Assembly (NCBI RefSeq): GCF_015767635.1
Contig: NZ_CP065230.1
Location: 558,001-622,000, forward strand
Origin: Halomonas sp. A40-4
GTDB lineage: Bacteria; Pseudomonadota; Gammaproteobacteria; Pseudomonadales; Halomonadaceae
Length of the DNA stretch: 64,000 bases
Direction: 5' to 3'
The translations under genes were made by a program, and so were the position numbers. Of this stretch, positions 1 to 9,245 are shown piece after piece; position 1 is the stretch's first letter, and each line of letters begins with the position of its first letter. Under the pieces are notes generated by a model. It was not told the origin of the DNA. It saw only the letters and a list, made by a program, of their open reading frames with translations, and made no database searches.

Positions 1-48
1 CAGCACTGCTTCCAGGGACTGCAGGCGCGCCTGTAAAGGTGTCGGCAT
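1..48 (-). CDS. N-terminal fragment of an unidentified gene
   Basis: An open frame on the minus strand starts with an ATG at 48 and runs off the left edge, giving only 16 residues (MPTPLQARLQSLEAVL). A weak purine stretch (GGATGA) lies upstream. It would read in the same direction as the dioxygenase gene. The fragment is too short to name a family; it could also be a chance frame. Confidence 0.3.
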   Translation of the reverse strand, partial: MPTPLQARLQSLEAVL

Positions 49-186
49 GGCGTCATCCGTGTTGAGCAAGTCATCGTTGCCACTAAGTGGTTGTTCTAAC
101 GCCAACCTTACACGGTTTATGGTTAAAAATGATGCAGGCACGGCGGAAAGGCGCGGTCATGCCGCCCGGGTGGAATATCAGCAGCC

Positions 187-1263
187 CTAGTTTTGCATGG
201 GAATATCATCTTTCCAGCGAAAGCCGACGCCACCAGCTTTCCATACGCCGTCGCGATTGAAGGGGTGCGGGCCGGATAAGTTGATGTACTGCGGCAATTC
301 GAAGTGCGGCGCCAGATTCTGCCTGGCCTTGATCGTCACGCGGTCCATGATTCTCAGCCCCTGCTCTTCTGCCGACATATGCGCTTCAGGCGCTGCCCGA
401 TGGGCCAGCGCCCAGTTATCAATATACAGAAGGTCGCCTGTGTCGTAGTGGTAGCGTATGCCGTAACCCTTTTCGAATGACGCATTCAGCAGATCGTTAT
501 AGTCGTTGAAAAGCTGCTTCATCTCGTCTTCGTTGAGCAAGCGAAGTTGCTCGGTGGAGGCGGGTGTCTGCTGCAGCTCATCAATGGCGACACCGTCTTC
601 CGGTAGCCGCTCCAGCACCGCGCCGGTCATTCCCAGATGCAGCCATACGCTCTTGCGCCCAGAAATAGGATGTTTGTGGACGACGGGGTGACTCACGCCT
701 GATGCCGAGTTGACAGACACCAGCCGTTCCCAGAAGGCCTGCTTGTCCTCGGGCAGAACATCAAAGGTGGCCCCTTGGTGGGCAAAGTGCGTGCCGCCGC
801 CCTGCTCTGGGGCGCGCGCCATGTAGTAGGCGGAGTGGGAAAACGTCGCGGCTTCGAAACTACCATCGTTATGCCACTGTGGGCCTACGCCCAGGATGCC
901 GTAGCGGTTGTCATTGGAGCAGCGGAAGATATCCCGGTTCATGCCAGGCGTCGCCGGGTGGACGCCATGAGTGGAGTGGATTTCACCCGCGCCCCACCAT
1001 TTGCTCGCGTTGACCAACTCATCGGCCGAGAGATCTGCCTGGTGCTTAAACACGATGAAGCCACGGTTCGCCATTTCCACTTCCAGCGCCTCGATGACAG
1101 GCGCTGGGAGTCGGTGACGTACGTCAGCACCGTAAATTTCGACGCCAAGCGGCTCCAGCTGTTTGACCGTCAGGCCGGCTTCTTCAAACAGCGCGACACG
1201 GTCAGGGTCGAGCGGTGGTATGGTCGGTGGCGTGTTGCTGAACTTGTCGGAGGGTGTTCGCAT
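187..1263 (-). CDS. TauD/TfdA-family Fe(II)/2-oxoglutarate dioxygenase
   Basis: A 358-residue cytoplasmic oxygenase of the TauD/TfdA family, which couples 2-oxoglutarate decarboxylation to hydroxylation of a small organic acid (taurine, 2,4-D, carnitine-like or similar compounds). The iron-binding facial triad is visible: His131-x-Asp133 in QWHNDGSF and the distal His in NWALAHRAAP, followed about 20 residues later by the Arg region (LRIMDR) that holds 2-oxoglutarate. Length is somewhat above TauD (about 280) because of an N-terminal extension. A GAGG sequence lies about 10 nt before the ATG. No sulfonate transporter is adjacent, so the substrate cannot be assigned. The upstream gap carries repeated GGTCCAAT elements that may be a regulator site. 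Confidence 0.85.
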   Translation of the reverse strand: MRTPSDKFSNTPPTIPPLDPDRVALFEEAGLTVKQLEPLGVEIYGADVRHRLPAPVIEALEVEMANRGFIVFKHQADLSADELVNASKWWGAGEIHSTHGVHPATPGMNRDIFRCSNDNRYGILGVGPQWHNDGSFEAATFSHSAYYMARAPEQGGGTHFAHQGATFDVLPEDKQAFWERLVSVNSASGVSHPVVHKHPISGRKSVWLHLGMTGAVLERLPEDGVAIDELQQTPASTEQLRLLNEDEMKQLFNDYNDLLNASFEKGYGIRYHYDTGDLLYIDNWALAHRAAPEAHMSAEEQGLRIMDRVTIKARQNLAPHFELPQYINLSGPHPFNRDGVWKAGGVGFRWKDDIPMQN

Positions 1264-1343
1264 GATGACGTGACCTCAATGGGTGAATTTTCTTCACTCA
1301 GCGAATGTCCGTGACAGGGTCCTGAGCGGCAGGAACAAACGGT

Positions 1344-1389
1344 CCAATGATATTGGTCAGGTTATGCTGCGTTTTGTTCCTGGTCCAAT
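1344..1389. promoter_or_regulatory. Repeated CCAAT/ATTGG elements upstream of the dioxygenase gene
   Basis: The 224-bp gap 1264-1487 contains a perfect inverted repeat CCAATgatATTGG (1344-1356) preceded by GGT, and a further GGTCCAAT at 1382-1389. The whole is framed by AGGAACAAACG (1331) and CGTTTTGTTCCT (1370-1381), themselves almost inverted copies. ATTGGTC-type dyads are typical of GntR-family operators, so this may be where a regulator of the dioxygenase binds; that is inference. A weak GC-rich hairpin at about 1430-1455 could end transcription of the binding-protein gene. Confidence 0.35.
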
Positions 1390-1487
1390 CTGTGTGCTAC
1401 CGGTAGGGAAAAGCCCAACCGCTCCCTTTTCGGTGCCGCCAAGGGGGCGGGCGTTATAACCACCCATTTTGCAATCGCATATCACCT

Positions 1488-2591
1488 TCATTCCTGTGTC
1501 ATCAGGGCCTCATGAAACAGGGCTTCGACGCGCTTCTGGGTACGCGCATACCAAGCCTCGTCCTTGGTCACTGCCCTTTGGGCGTTGATGGGGTGGGTGG
1601 GAATATGCAGGCGCATGTCCAGTCCAGTGTCGCGGTGGGTAGTGACCTGCATCGCGGCAGAGTGTCGCGCTGGGCCATAGGGAATATGCCGGGCCAGCGC
1701 CACTTGGCGCTCGCTGGTGGTGGCGAAACGGATAAACGCTCGGGCCGTCTCGGGGTTCGGGGCGCCGCGGGGGATCACCCATGTCTCGTGCTCCTGGAGC
1801 TGGCCGTCCCAGAGAATCTCGATAGGCAGATCGCGCTCCACCATGGCCGCGAAGAAGCGGCCATTGTAGCCTGACGCCATGACCACCTTGCCCTCTTCGA
1901 GCAGGCGCACCGGGGTGTCGCCGGCTTCCCACCAGTGGATATTGTCGATGCCTTGCAGCCGGGCGAAGGCCAGATCCAGGCCACGGCGGGTACTGAGCAG
2001 GCGGTAAAGTTCTTCCCGGGGGACCCGGTAGGAGAGCAGCGCCCACTCCAGATTAGCCGCCGGCGTGCGTTGCAAGGCCCGAGGGCCAGGGAAGCGCTGT
2101 TGATCGAAGAGATCGGCGATGCGAGTGGGGCGCTCTCCGGGGAACGCATCACGGCGATAGGCCACGACAGTGGCAAAAATTGAATGGCTGATAAAACAGT
2201 GCCCCAGGGCACCAGAGAAGAAATCCTGGGGTGCCGGGGTACCGTCCGGCGCGGGGGCCGCCAGTTCGGTGGGTAGCGGCTCCAGCAGCCCTTCCTCGCA
2301 GGCTGCCATGGCCTCGCTGCGGGTCATATCGATGACGTCCCAGGGGACATCGTTGTCCGCAACGGCCTGGCGCAGTTTCGTCAGGCCGCCGTTATAGCTA
2401 TCCACGGCCACCGGTACGTCGTGAGCCTCCGTGAAAGGGGTGAAGAGGGCGCGGCGCTGGGCTTGCTCGTAGGCACCGCCCCAGCTCAGAACGGTCAGCG
2501 GGTTGGCGGCGTCAGGCACGTCCGCCCGGATGGGAGATGTCAGGGCAAGCAGCCCGGTCAGGAGTCCTGGGATCCATCGTCTAGCCAGCAC
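1488..2591 (-). CDS. Polyamine-type ABC transporter substrate-binding protein
   Basis: A periplasmic solute-binding protein of the PotD/PotF (spermidine/putrescine) fold, 367 residues. I place the start at the GTG at 2591: it is preceded by GGGAGGAA at good spacing and is followed directly by a Sec signal peptide (basic ARR, then the hydrophobic stretch IPGLLTGLLALTS, cleavage near IRA|DVP). Mature features of the family include LTVLSWGGAYEQAQ, YNGGLTKLRQ and DVIDM. The start lies 11 bp inside the end of the ClC gene, so the two are translationally coupled. No permease or ATPase gene is next to it, so it is an orphan binding protein or serves a transporter elsewhere. Polyamine specificity is not proven; related proteins bind other organic cations. 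Confidence 0.8.
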   Translation of the reverse strand: MLARRWIPGLLTGLLALTSPIRADVPDAANPLTVLSWGGAYEQAQRRALFTPFTEAHDVPVAVDSYNGGLTKLRQAVADNDVPWDVIDMTRSEAMAACEEGLLEPLPTELAAPAPDGTPAPQDFFSGALGHCFISHSIFATVVAYRRDAFPGERPTRIADLFDQQRFPGPRALQRTPAANLEWALLSYRVPREELYRLLSTRRGLDLAFARLQGIDNIHWWEAGDTPVRLLEEGKVVMASGYNGRFFAAMVERDLPIEILWDGQLQEHETWVIPRGAPNPETARAFIRFATTSERQVALARHIPYGPARHSAAMQVTTHRDTGLDMRLHIPTHPINAQRAVTKDEAWYARTQKRVEALFHEALMTQE

Positions 2592-4332
2592 CGTGTTCCT
2601 CCCGTCGCAGGGCGTCGCTGTGATGCAAGAAGGCTCGAGCAATACTCGACTCATAGGCCACCCCAAGGAAGCGCCGTTCGTTATCGACAACGGCGATGGC
2701 CTCACCGGTGACCTTCTCCAATTGATGCATTGCGTCCCAAAGTGATGCGTGAGGATCCAGCACGGGGCGAGGCGTCTCGGGACAGTCGGCCAGGGTTGTC
2801 GCCTCGCTGCCTGCGCGGAGGGTCTCCAGGCTCGCCAACGTCACGCAGCCTTGATAGCGACCACGGTCGTCCACCCGGTAGGCTTCGCCATGACCTGCTG
2901 TGCTCAGGCACGAGATAGCCGCGTCCAGTGGGGTCGCAGGGGCCAGGGTGACGGCATCGTGGCTGATCAACTCGGTCAATCGGGTTTCCTGGAGCACGGC
3001 GCGACTGCGCCCCGCGGAGAGGTCCAGGCCACGGCGGGCCAGTTGAATATCGAAGAGCGAGCGGCCGAACAACTGGGCGGCCAGTGGATTGGCGAGCGTG
3101 ACGCTGGCCAGGGCGGCGGTGGTCAAGGCATAGCTGCCGGTAAGTTCGAAGACGATCAGCAGAGTGGTAAGAGGCGCGCCGAGTACCGGAGCGGTGACCG
3201 CGACCATGCCGCACACGGCATAGAAGATGAACGTCTCCTGGCCGCCGCCCAGCTCGGCGACCAGGGTTCCGACCAGGGCGCCAAAAAGAGTACCGATCAC
3301 CAGCGCTGGGCTGAAGACGCCACCGGCGAAGCCCAGCCCCAGACACAAAGCCGTCGCGGCCAGCTTGAGCAGCAGGACCATCAGCAGCTCGCCGCCGCCG
3401 TAGGCCCCCGGCAAGGTGGCGAAGCGCAGGGATTCCTGGCCCATGCCCAGGATATCGGGTACCCACAGCGCGGTTAAGCCGAGCAAAGCCCCGGCCAGTG
3501 CGGGATGCAGGCTGGCAGGTAACGGTAGCCGCTTAGCTAGCTGCCCCATGGCAAGAATGGCATGCATATAGGCGCCCGCCACCAGGGCGCCCAGGCCACC
3601 CAGGGCCAGGAAAAGAGCGAATTCCCAGGGTTGGGGTACGCCAGGCTCGGTGATATGGAACAGCGCCCCTTGATCCAGCAACTGGGTGGCCAGCACATAG
3701 CCGACGATGGCGGCGGCGGCCACGGGAGCGAAGGCGCGCAGGGCATAGTGGCGAAGTACGACTTCGTGGGCGAAGACAATGCCTGCCAGGGGCGCATTGA
3801 AGGCGGCCGCAATGGCAGCAGCCACCCCGCAAGCGATCGTGATATTGTCTTCTGAGCGCCCCAGGTGCAGCAAGCGTGTGATCAGCGAGCCGAGCGTCGC
3901 GCCGAGATGGACCAGCGGCCCGTACTGACCCACCGAAGCACCGGCGCCCAACGACACCAGGCTGCTTAACCCCGATAGCGCACCCGCCTTGGCAGGCAGG
4001 CGACCCCGGCGGGTCTGGACAGCAGCGATGGCGTCAGTAGGTGTGTGGGGACGGCCCCCGGGAAGACCGCGATGTAGTTGACCAACGAGCAGCCCGCCCA
4101 GGGTCGGTATCAGCAGGGTGGCCAGGATCACAAGCGTGGTGTTAGCCGCCATCATCTGGCCCCGCGGGGAGATCAACAACAGGTCGTTGAGCCATAACAC
4201 CGCATTGACGAAACCGACGGCGACCAGCGCCGCCACGCCCCCGACGAGACTGCCCAATAGTACCAGACCAAGAAAACGCAACACCGCCAGGGGGTGTCGG
4301 GCCGAAACGCTGTCTTTGCTGGGCGAGTCCAT
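2581..4332 (-). CDS. ClC-family chloride channel/transporter with C-terminal CBS pair
   Basis: A 583-residue inner-membrane protein: ClC membrane domain (about residues 15-430) followed by two CBS domains (about 450-575). Family landmarks present are GGVFSPALVIG (the GxFxP chloride-site motif) and AAIAAAFNAPLAGIVF. Two canonical motifs are changed: the GREGP loop reads GQYGP, so the gating and proton-coupling glutamate is Tyr137, and no GSGIP-type serine motif is recognisable where expected (TPTDAIAAV). In known ClC exchangers the glutamate is needed for proton coupling, so this protein is more likely a channel-like or uncoupled anion pathway. That would suit salt or osmotic balance in a halophile but remains inference. 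Its end overlaps the binding-protein gene. Confidence 0.88.
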   Translation of the reverse strand: MDSPSKDSVSARHPLAVLRFLGLVLLGSLVGGVAALVAVGFVNAVLWLNDLLLISPRGQMMAANTTLVILATLLIPTLGGLLVGQLHRGLPGGRPHTPTDAIAAVQTRRGRLPAKAGALSGLSSLVSLGAGASVGQYGPLVHLGATLGSLITRLLHLGRSEDNITIACGVAAAIAAAFNAPLAGIVFAHEVVLRHYALRAFAPVAAAAIVGYVLATQLLDQGALFHITEPGVPQPWEFALFLALGGLGALVAGAYMHAILAMGQLAKRLPLPASLHPALAGALLGLTALWVPDILGMGQESLRFATLPGAYGGGELLMVLLLKLAATALCLGLGFAGGVFSPALVIGTLFGALVGTLVAELGGGQETFIFYAVCGMVAVTAPVLGAPLTTLLIVFELTGSYALTTAALASVTLANPLAAQLFGRSLFDIQLARRGLDLSAGRSRAVLQETRLTELISHDAVTLAPATPLDAAISCLSTAGHGEAYRVDDRGRYQGCVTLASLETLRAGSEATTLADCPETPRPVLDPHASLWDAMHQLEKVTGEAIAVVDNERRFLGVAYESSIARAFLHHSDALRREEHGAG

Positions 4333-4413
4333 CTCCCAGTTATAGGCGCTATCGGGTCGCCGGGCAAGGTAGCACGGGCGCCATGCGGTAAGAGCTGACT
4401 GGCGCCGCGTGGC

Positions 4414-7287
4414 TTACAGCGCTGAGATTTTAGCCCGCTGCTCTTCCAGCAGCTGCTTGGCGGCCTGGAAGTCGGCGAGCTTGCCGCGTTCTTTTTCCAC
4501 CACTGATTCCGGGGCTTTGGCGATAAAGCCTTCGTTGTCGAGTTTCTTCTCGATGCCGCCGATCAGCTTGTCCTGTTTTTCAATTTCCTTGGCCAGGCGT
4601 TTGAGCTCAGCGTCTTTGTCGATCAAGTCCGCCATTGGCACGAGTACTTCCATGTCGCCGACCAGCTGTGTGGCCGATAGCGGCGCATCATCGGGATTTT
4701 CAAGCCAGGTGGCGCTTTCCAGCTTGGCAAGCTTGGCGAGGAAGTGGCGGTAGTCTTCAAGCCGCTCGGCATCTTCCGGCTTGCCCTTGGTGAGTAGTAC
4801 GTCGAGCGGCTTGCCGGGGGCGATGTTCATCTCGGCGCGGATGTTACGCACGGCGATGATCACGCCTTTCAGCCATTCGATGTCGCGGGTCGCCTGCTCG
4901 TCGATTTTGCTGTCGTCGGCTTGCGGCCAGGCCTGCAGCATTAAGGACGCGTCGTCGCCGACGTAAGTGCCTGCCAGCGGTGCGACACGTTGCCAGATCT
5001 CTTCGGTGATGTAGGGCATCATCGGGTGGGCGAGGCGCAGAACGGTTTCCAGCACCCGCACCAAGGTACGGCGTGTACCTCGCTTTGCCTCGGCACTGGC
5101 ATTTTCGTCCCACAGTACCGGCTTGGATAGCTCCAGGTACCAGTCGCAGTATTCGTTCCAGACGAACTCGTACAACGCCTGGGAGGCGTGGTCAAAGCGG
5201 TATTCCTCCATCGCCCTGGTGACCTGGGCCTCGGTTTTCTGCAGTTGGGAAATAATCCAGCGGTCGGCCAGAGAAAGCTCGACATCGTTGACGCCTTCTC
5301 CTTCCAGTGAGGTGCCGCAGTCTTCGCCTTCGGCGTTCATCAGCACGTAGCGCGAGGCGTTCCACAACTTGTTGCAGAAGTTGCGGTAGCCGTCCAGGCG
5401 GTTCATGTCGAACTTGATATCCCGCCCGGTAGTGGCCTGGGAGAGGAACGTAAAGCGCAGCGCATCGGTACCGTGGGCTTCAATGCCGTCCTTGAATTCG
5501 TCGCGGGTCGCCTTGGCAATCGCCTTGGCTTTTTGCGGCTGCATCATGTTGCCGGTACGTTTTTCGAGTAGCGCGTCCAGGCTGATCCCGTCGATCAGGT
5601 CGATGGGATCCAGCACGTTGCCCTTGGATTTGGACATCTTCTGACCCTGGCCGTCGCGCACCAGGCCGTGTACATAGACTGTCTTGAAGGGGACTTCGCC
5701 GGTGAACTTGAGCGTCATCATGATCATCCGGGCGACCCAGAAGAAGATGATGTCAAAGCCCGTGACCAGCACGCTGGTCGGGTGGAAGGTTTCAAGCTCC
5801 GGTGTCTGTTCCGGCCACCCCAGGGTGCCGAAGGTCCACAGGCCGGAGCTGAACCAGGTGTCGAGGACGTCTTCGTCCTGGGTGAGCTCAATATCATCGC
5901 CCAGGCCGTGCTTCTCGCGGACTTCGGCTTCCGTGCGGGCTACGTAGACATTGCCCTCCTCGTCGTACCAGGCCGGAATGCGGTGACCCCACCACAACTG
6001 GCGGGAAATACACCAATCCTGCAGGTCGCGCATCCAGGCAAAGTACATGTTTTCGTAGTTCTTGGGCACGAACTGGATATCGCCGTTTTCCACCGCCTCG
6101 ATGGCGGGTTTGGCGAGGGACTCGACAGCCACAAACCATTGGTCGGTGAGCAGCGGCTCGATCACGTCACCCGAGCGGTCGCCGTAGGGCATGGTGTTGT
6201 TGACGGCTTCCACCTGTTCCAGCAGGCCCAGCGCGTCCATGTCCGCGACGATCAGCTTGCGCGCTTCAAAGCGGTCCAGCCCGGCGTATTTGGCGGGCAG
6301 GCTGGCGTCTTCGTCAGGCTGCGGCTGGCCTTTCAGGTCATAGATCTCGGCGCGCTCAAGGATGGTGGCATCCTGGCTGAAGACGTTGATCAGCAGGTGA
6401 TCCTGGCGCTTGCCGACTTCGTAGTCGTTGAAGTCGTGTGCCGGGGTGATCTTGACGCAGCCCGAGCCTTTTTCCATGTCGGCATGCTCGTCGGCGACGA
6501 TGGGAATCCGACGGCCGACCAGCGGCAGCTCGATAAACTTGCCGACCAGCGAAGCATAGCGCGTGTCTTCCGGATTCACCGCCACGCCGGTATCCCCCAG
6601 CAGGGTCTCCGGGCGGGTGGTGGCGACCACAAGGTAGCCCTTTCCGTCAGCGGTTTTGACGCCGTCGGCCAGCGGGTAGCGGAAGTGCCAGAAGCTGCCC
6701 TGCTGCTCCTTGTTTTCCACTTCAAGGTCGGAAATCGCCGTGTGCAGGGTGGGATCCCAGTTGACCAGACGCTTGCCGCGATAAACCAGGCCTTCTTCAT
6801 GCAGGCGCACGAAGACTTCCTGTACGGCCTTGTAGAAGCCGTCATCCATGGTGAAGCGCTCGCGGGACCAGTCAACGCTGGCGCCCATGCGGCGCAGCTG
6901 GCGGGTAATATGGTCGCCGGATTCCTCTTTCCACTCCCAGACCTTATCGATAAACGCCTCGCGGCCCAGGTCGTGGCGGGTTTTTCCTTCTTCGGCGGCA
7001 ATTTTGCGTTCCACCAGCATTTGCGTGGCAATACCGGCGTGGTCGGTGCCTACCTGCCACAGGGTGTTGTTGCCCTGCATCCGCTTCCAGCGCGTCAGGG
7101 TATCCATGATGGTGTCCTGGAACGCGTGGCCCATGTGCAGACTGCCGGTCACATTGGGCGGTGGAATCATGATCGAAAACGGGGTTCCGCGGCCGGTCGG
7201 CGCGAAACGGTTGTCGGCTTCCCAACGCTCGTACCAGCGAGTTTCGATCTGTTCAGGTTGGTAGGTCTTTTCCATGGATTGGCTCAC
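4414..7287 (-). CDS. valS: Valyl-tRNA synthetase
   Basis: Class I aminoacyl-tRNA synthetase charging tRNA-Val in the cytoplasm; 957 residues, the usual bacterial size. The HIGH motif is HMGH in [15 protein letters not shown], and the second signature is KMSKSKGN. The middle insertion (about 195-345) is the CP1 editing domain that clears mischarged threonine. The C-terminal 65 residues form the family's coiled-coil tRNA arm, rich in Lys/Glu ([15 protein letters not shown]). The GTG at 7287 has GGGGAG about 10 nt upstream; an ATG at 7275 (MEKTYQPEQ) matches the N-terminus of most homologues and is a credible alternative. In many gammaproteobacteria valS follows pepA-holC; here that block is opened by other genes. 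Confidence 0.97.
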   Translation of the reverse strand: MSQSMEKTYQPEQIETRWYERWEADNRFAPTGRGTPFSIMIPPPNVTGSLHMGHAFQDTIMDTLTRWKRMQGNNTLWQVGTDHAGIATQMLVERKIAAEEGKTRHDLGREAFIDKVWEWKEESGDHITRQLRRMGASVDWSRERFTMDDGFYKAVQEVFVRLHEEGLVYRGKRLVNWDPTLHTAISDLEVENKEQQGSFWHFRYPLADGVKTADGKGYLVVATTRPETLLGDTGVAVNPEDTRYASLVGKFIELPLVGRRIPIVADEHADMEKGSGCVKITPAHDFNDYEVGKRQDHLLINVFSQDATILERAEIYDLKGQPQPDEDASLPAKYAGLDRFEARKLIVADMDALGLLEQVEAVNNTMPYGDRSGDVIEPLLTDQWFVAVESLAKPAIEAVENGDIQFVPKNYENMYFAWMRDLQDWCISRQLWWGHRIPAWYDEEGNVYVARTEAEVREKHGLGDDIELTQDEDVLDTWFSSGLWTFGTLGWPEQTPELETFHPTSVLVTGFDIIFFWVARMIMMTLKFTGEVPFKTVYVHGLVRDGQGQKMSKSKGNVLDPIDLIDGISLDALLEKRTGNMMQPQKAKAIAKATRDEFKDGIEAHGTDALRFTFLSQATTGRDIKFDMNRLDGYRNFCNKLWNASRYVLMNAEGEDCGTSLEGEGVNDVELSLADRWIISQLQKTEAQVTRAMEEYRFDHASQALYEFVWNEYCDWYLELSKPVLWDENASAEAKRGTRRTLVRVLETVLRLAHPMMPYITEEIWQRVAPLAGTYVGDDASLMLQAWPQADDSKIDEQATRDIEWLKGVIIAVRNIRAEMNIAPGKPLDVLLTKGKPEDAERLEDYRHFLAKLAKLESATWLENPDDAPLSATQLVGDMEVLVPMADLIDKDAELKRLAKEIEKQDKLIGGIEKKLDNEGFIAKAPESVVEKERGKLADFQAAKQLLEEQRAKISAL

Positions 7288-7375
7288 CGCAACGATGCTC
7301 CCCGCCGGGAAGCATGGAATTCATAAATGGGATCGAAAAAATGGCGTCAAGTATAGCGCGATTAAGGGTAGGGCG

Positions 7376-8551
7376 TCAGGCCCTGACCGAGTGACGATTC
7401 AGTCCGCGCATGGCGATCAACCCAAGTACCGGCCCCGGCAGCAGCCACCAGATCACTGCAAGGCCTTGGTCCGACCATAGGGCGGTGACCAGCGCAATCG
7501 AGGGTATTGTCAGCCCAAAGCCAATGGCGTTCATCATGGCGAGCGCCGCGCCTAGCCGCTCGGGTGGCGCGGTAGCGCTGGCCAGGGCGGAAAACTGTGC
7601 AGAATCGGCGATCACGCTAAAGCCCCAGAGAAGTAAAAGGGCGATCAGCAAAAGCGGTGGCGCCCCGCCGATCAGCGGATAGAGCAGGCATAAGGCGCCC
7701 GACGTGGCAAGTGCCACAAACGCGACTCGAGCGCTACCGTAATGGCGGCTCCAGCGGCCGGCCAGCACGCAGCCGGGCAGGCCGATGGCAATGATCAAAA
7801 AGCTGATCCAGGACTGGGCGCTGGTGGCCGCATTAAGGCGTTCCAGCTCGCGTGTGACCAAAAACGGCACCAGCGCCCACAGTGCATACAGTTCCCAGCA
7901 GTGGCCGAAGTAGCCCAGCGCCGCGGCCCGGAAGTCTTTGTGCTTAAACGCGGCCAGCCCCGCCCAAGGGCGCCCGCCGGTGGCCTTGGCAGGCAGGTGC
8001 GGGCCAACGCCCAGTCGATAAATCAGCAGTGCGGCGGCCAGGGCCAGCAGCGACGCCAGCAGTAACGGCCATTGCCAGGGCAGGTGCAGGGTCAGCCCAC
8101 GCAGCAGGTGCGGCGAGGCAATGCCCAGGGTCAACATGCCCACGAGCCAGCCGAGCGCCGCCCCGGCGTGACTGGGCGTCCAGCTAACTACCAGCTTCAT
8201 GCCCAGCGGGTAGATGCCCGCCAGGCAAAGCCCCGTCGCGAAACGCGCGAACCCGGCGAGTGTGACGTTATCTGCCACGCCGATAAAGGCGGCGTTAACC
8301 AGTGCCCCGAGAACCGCCGAGATGGCAAACAGGTGGCTGGCGCGAACGCGGTCGGCCAACCCCGAGGTGGCAATGGCCAGGGTGCCGGTAATAAACCCGG
8401 CCTGTACGGCAATGGTGAGGAGTCCGAGATCGCCTTCACTCAGGCCGACGGACTCCTGCAGCGCCAAACCAACGCCGTTAACGCTGAACCACAGCGAGGT
8501 GCCGAATAGTTGGGCAATAACGATCATAACAAGCGGGTAGCGCGTGAGCAC
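7376..8551 (-). CDS. Major facilitator superfamily transporter
   Basis: A 391-residue inner-membrane transporter with about 12 hydrophobic segments, beginning with MIVIAQLFGTSLWFSVNGVG. I place the start at the GTG at 8551, which has GGAG eight nt upstream; the longer frame would invade the leader of the divergent gene and encode an unlikely polar N-terminus. The loop after the second helix (GLADRVRASHLF) is the MFS signature-loop position. A long central loop carries KATGGRPWAGLAAFKHKDF, as is usual between the two six-helix halves. Overall it resembles the cyanate/YnfM-like drug-efflux branch, but the substrate cannot be told from the sequence. Confidence 0.85.
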   Translation of the reverse strand: MLTRYPLVMIVIAQLFGTSLWFSVNGVGLALQESVGLSEGDLGLLTIAVQAGFITGTLAIATSGLADRVRASHLFAISAVLGALVNAAFIGVADNVTLAGFARFATGLCLAGIYPLGMKLVVSWTPSHAGAALGWLVGMLTLGIASPHLLRGLTLHLPWQWPLLLASLLALAAALLIYRLGVGPHLPAKATGGRPWAGLAAFKHKDFRAAALGYFGHCWELYALWALVPFLVTRELERLNAATSAQSWISFLIIAIGLPGCVLAGRWSRHYGSARVAFVALATSGALCLLYPLIGGAPPLLLIALLLLWGFSVIADSAQFSALASATAPPERLGAALAMMNAIGFGLTIPSIALVTALWSDQGLAVIWWLLPGPVLGLIAMRGLNRHSVRA

Positions 8552-8722
8552 GTTTGCGTCTCCAGGAGTGTACAGGGCGTGGCAGGCCCCGCTTATGGTA
8601 ATCAACAATTCGTTGTTACGACGAATTTTTTGAAAACAGCAGTGTCGGAATGCGAGAGTAGAACAAGGCCCGTCAGGATTGAGTCGGGTAGTCATTCATT
8701 TTGTACGCAATTGGAGTTTTTG

Positions 8723-9178
8723 ATGCAGGTAGCCAAGCTTTTCGCGCCGGCAGTCGCCGCACTGGTGTTCAGTGCTCCCGCCATGGCCCAGCAAATGGGT
8801 GGTGGTACCCCCAGTATCGATGACCAGGTTAACCAGCTCGATGAAATGCTGGATCTGGATGACGCGCAAAAGGAAGAACTCAGCGGCCTTTTGACCCAGA
8901 TGCAAGATGAAAGCAGTGCCAAGCAGCAGGAAGCCCGAGAGCTGCAACGGCAACTCAGCGAGCATGTCCAGCCCGATTACGATGAAGCGGCTATTCGCGC
9001 GGATGCTGAGCGTCTTGGTGACCTGACGGCCGAGATGACCGCTGACAGCGTCATCATGCAGTCTCAGATCGAAGACGTGTTCACCCAGGAACAGCGCGAC
9101 CAACTGGATGAGGCCATGGCCCAGCGGCGGCAGCAGATGCAACAGATGCAGGAGCAGATGCAACAGCAGGGAGGCTAA
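8723..9178 (+). CDS. Periplasmic Spy/CpxP-like protein
   Basis: A 151-residue secreted helical protein. The ATG at 8723 has GGAG six nt upstream and opens a clear Sec signal peptide (MQVAKLFAPAVAALVFSAPAMA|QQ). The mature part is almost wholly amphipathic helix, rich in Gln, Glu and Asp: DQVNQLDEMLDLDDAQKEELSGLL, then EDVFTQEQRDQLDEAM, which resembles the LTxxQ repeats of Spy/CpxP chaperones. The tail is Gln/Met-rich (QQMQQMQEQMQQQ). Spy/CpxP proteins buffer misfolded periplasmic proteins under envelope stress; the similarity here is of pattern, not of strict motif, so the function is tentative. It is divergent from the MFS gene and is followed by a hairpin. Confidence 0.65.
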   Translation: MQVAKLFAPAVAALVFSAPAMAQQMGGGTPSIDDQVNQLDEMLDLDDAQKEELSGLLTQMQDESSAKQQEARELQRQLSEHVQPDYDEAAIRADAERLGDLTAEMTADSVIMQSQIEDVFTQEQRDQLDEAMAQRRQQMQQMQEQMQQQGG

Positions 9179-9217
9179 GGCGAAGACGCAGTGATAGAGA
9201 CTGTCTTCTCCATTGAT

Positions 9218-9238
9218 GACCCCGCCACGTGCGGGGTC
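9218..9238. terminator. Hairpin between convergent genes
   Basis: GACCCCGC (9218-9225), loop CACGT, GCGGGGTC (9231-9238): a perfect 8-bp GC-rich stem sitting between the Spy-like gene and the convergent AlbA_2 gene. There is no T-run on either side, so it may act as a weak bidirectional terminator or a 3'-end stabiliser. Confidence 0.5.
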
Positions 9239-9245
9239 TCGCAAA

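Noticed and set aside
1488..4332. A full polyamine ABC transporter operon
   Set aside because: Only the binding protein is present; no permease or ATPase gene is seen on either side.
5668..7326. Long plus-strand open frame (552 codons) opposite valS
   Set aside because: It is an antisense shadow of the GC-rich valS gene: low-complexity Gly/Val/Arg/His composition, no ribosome site and no recognisable domain.
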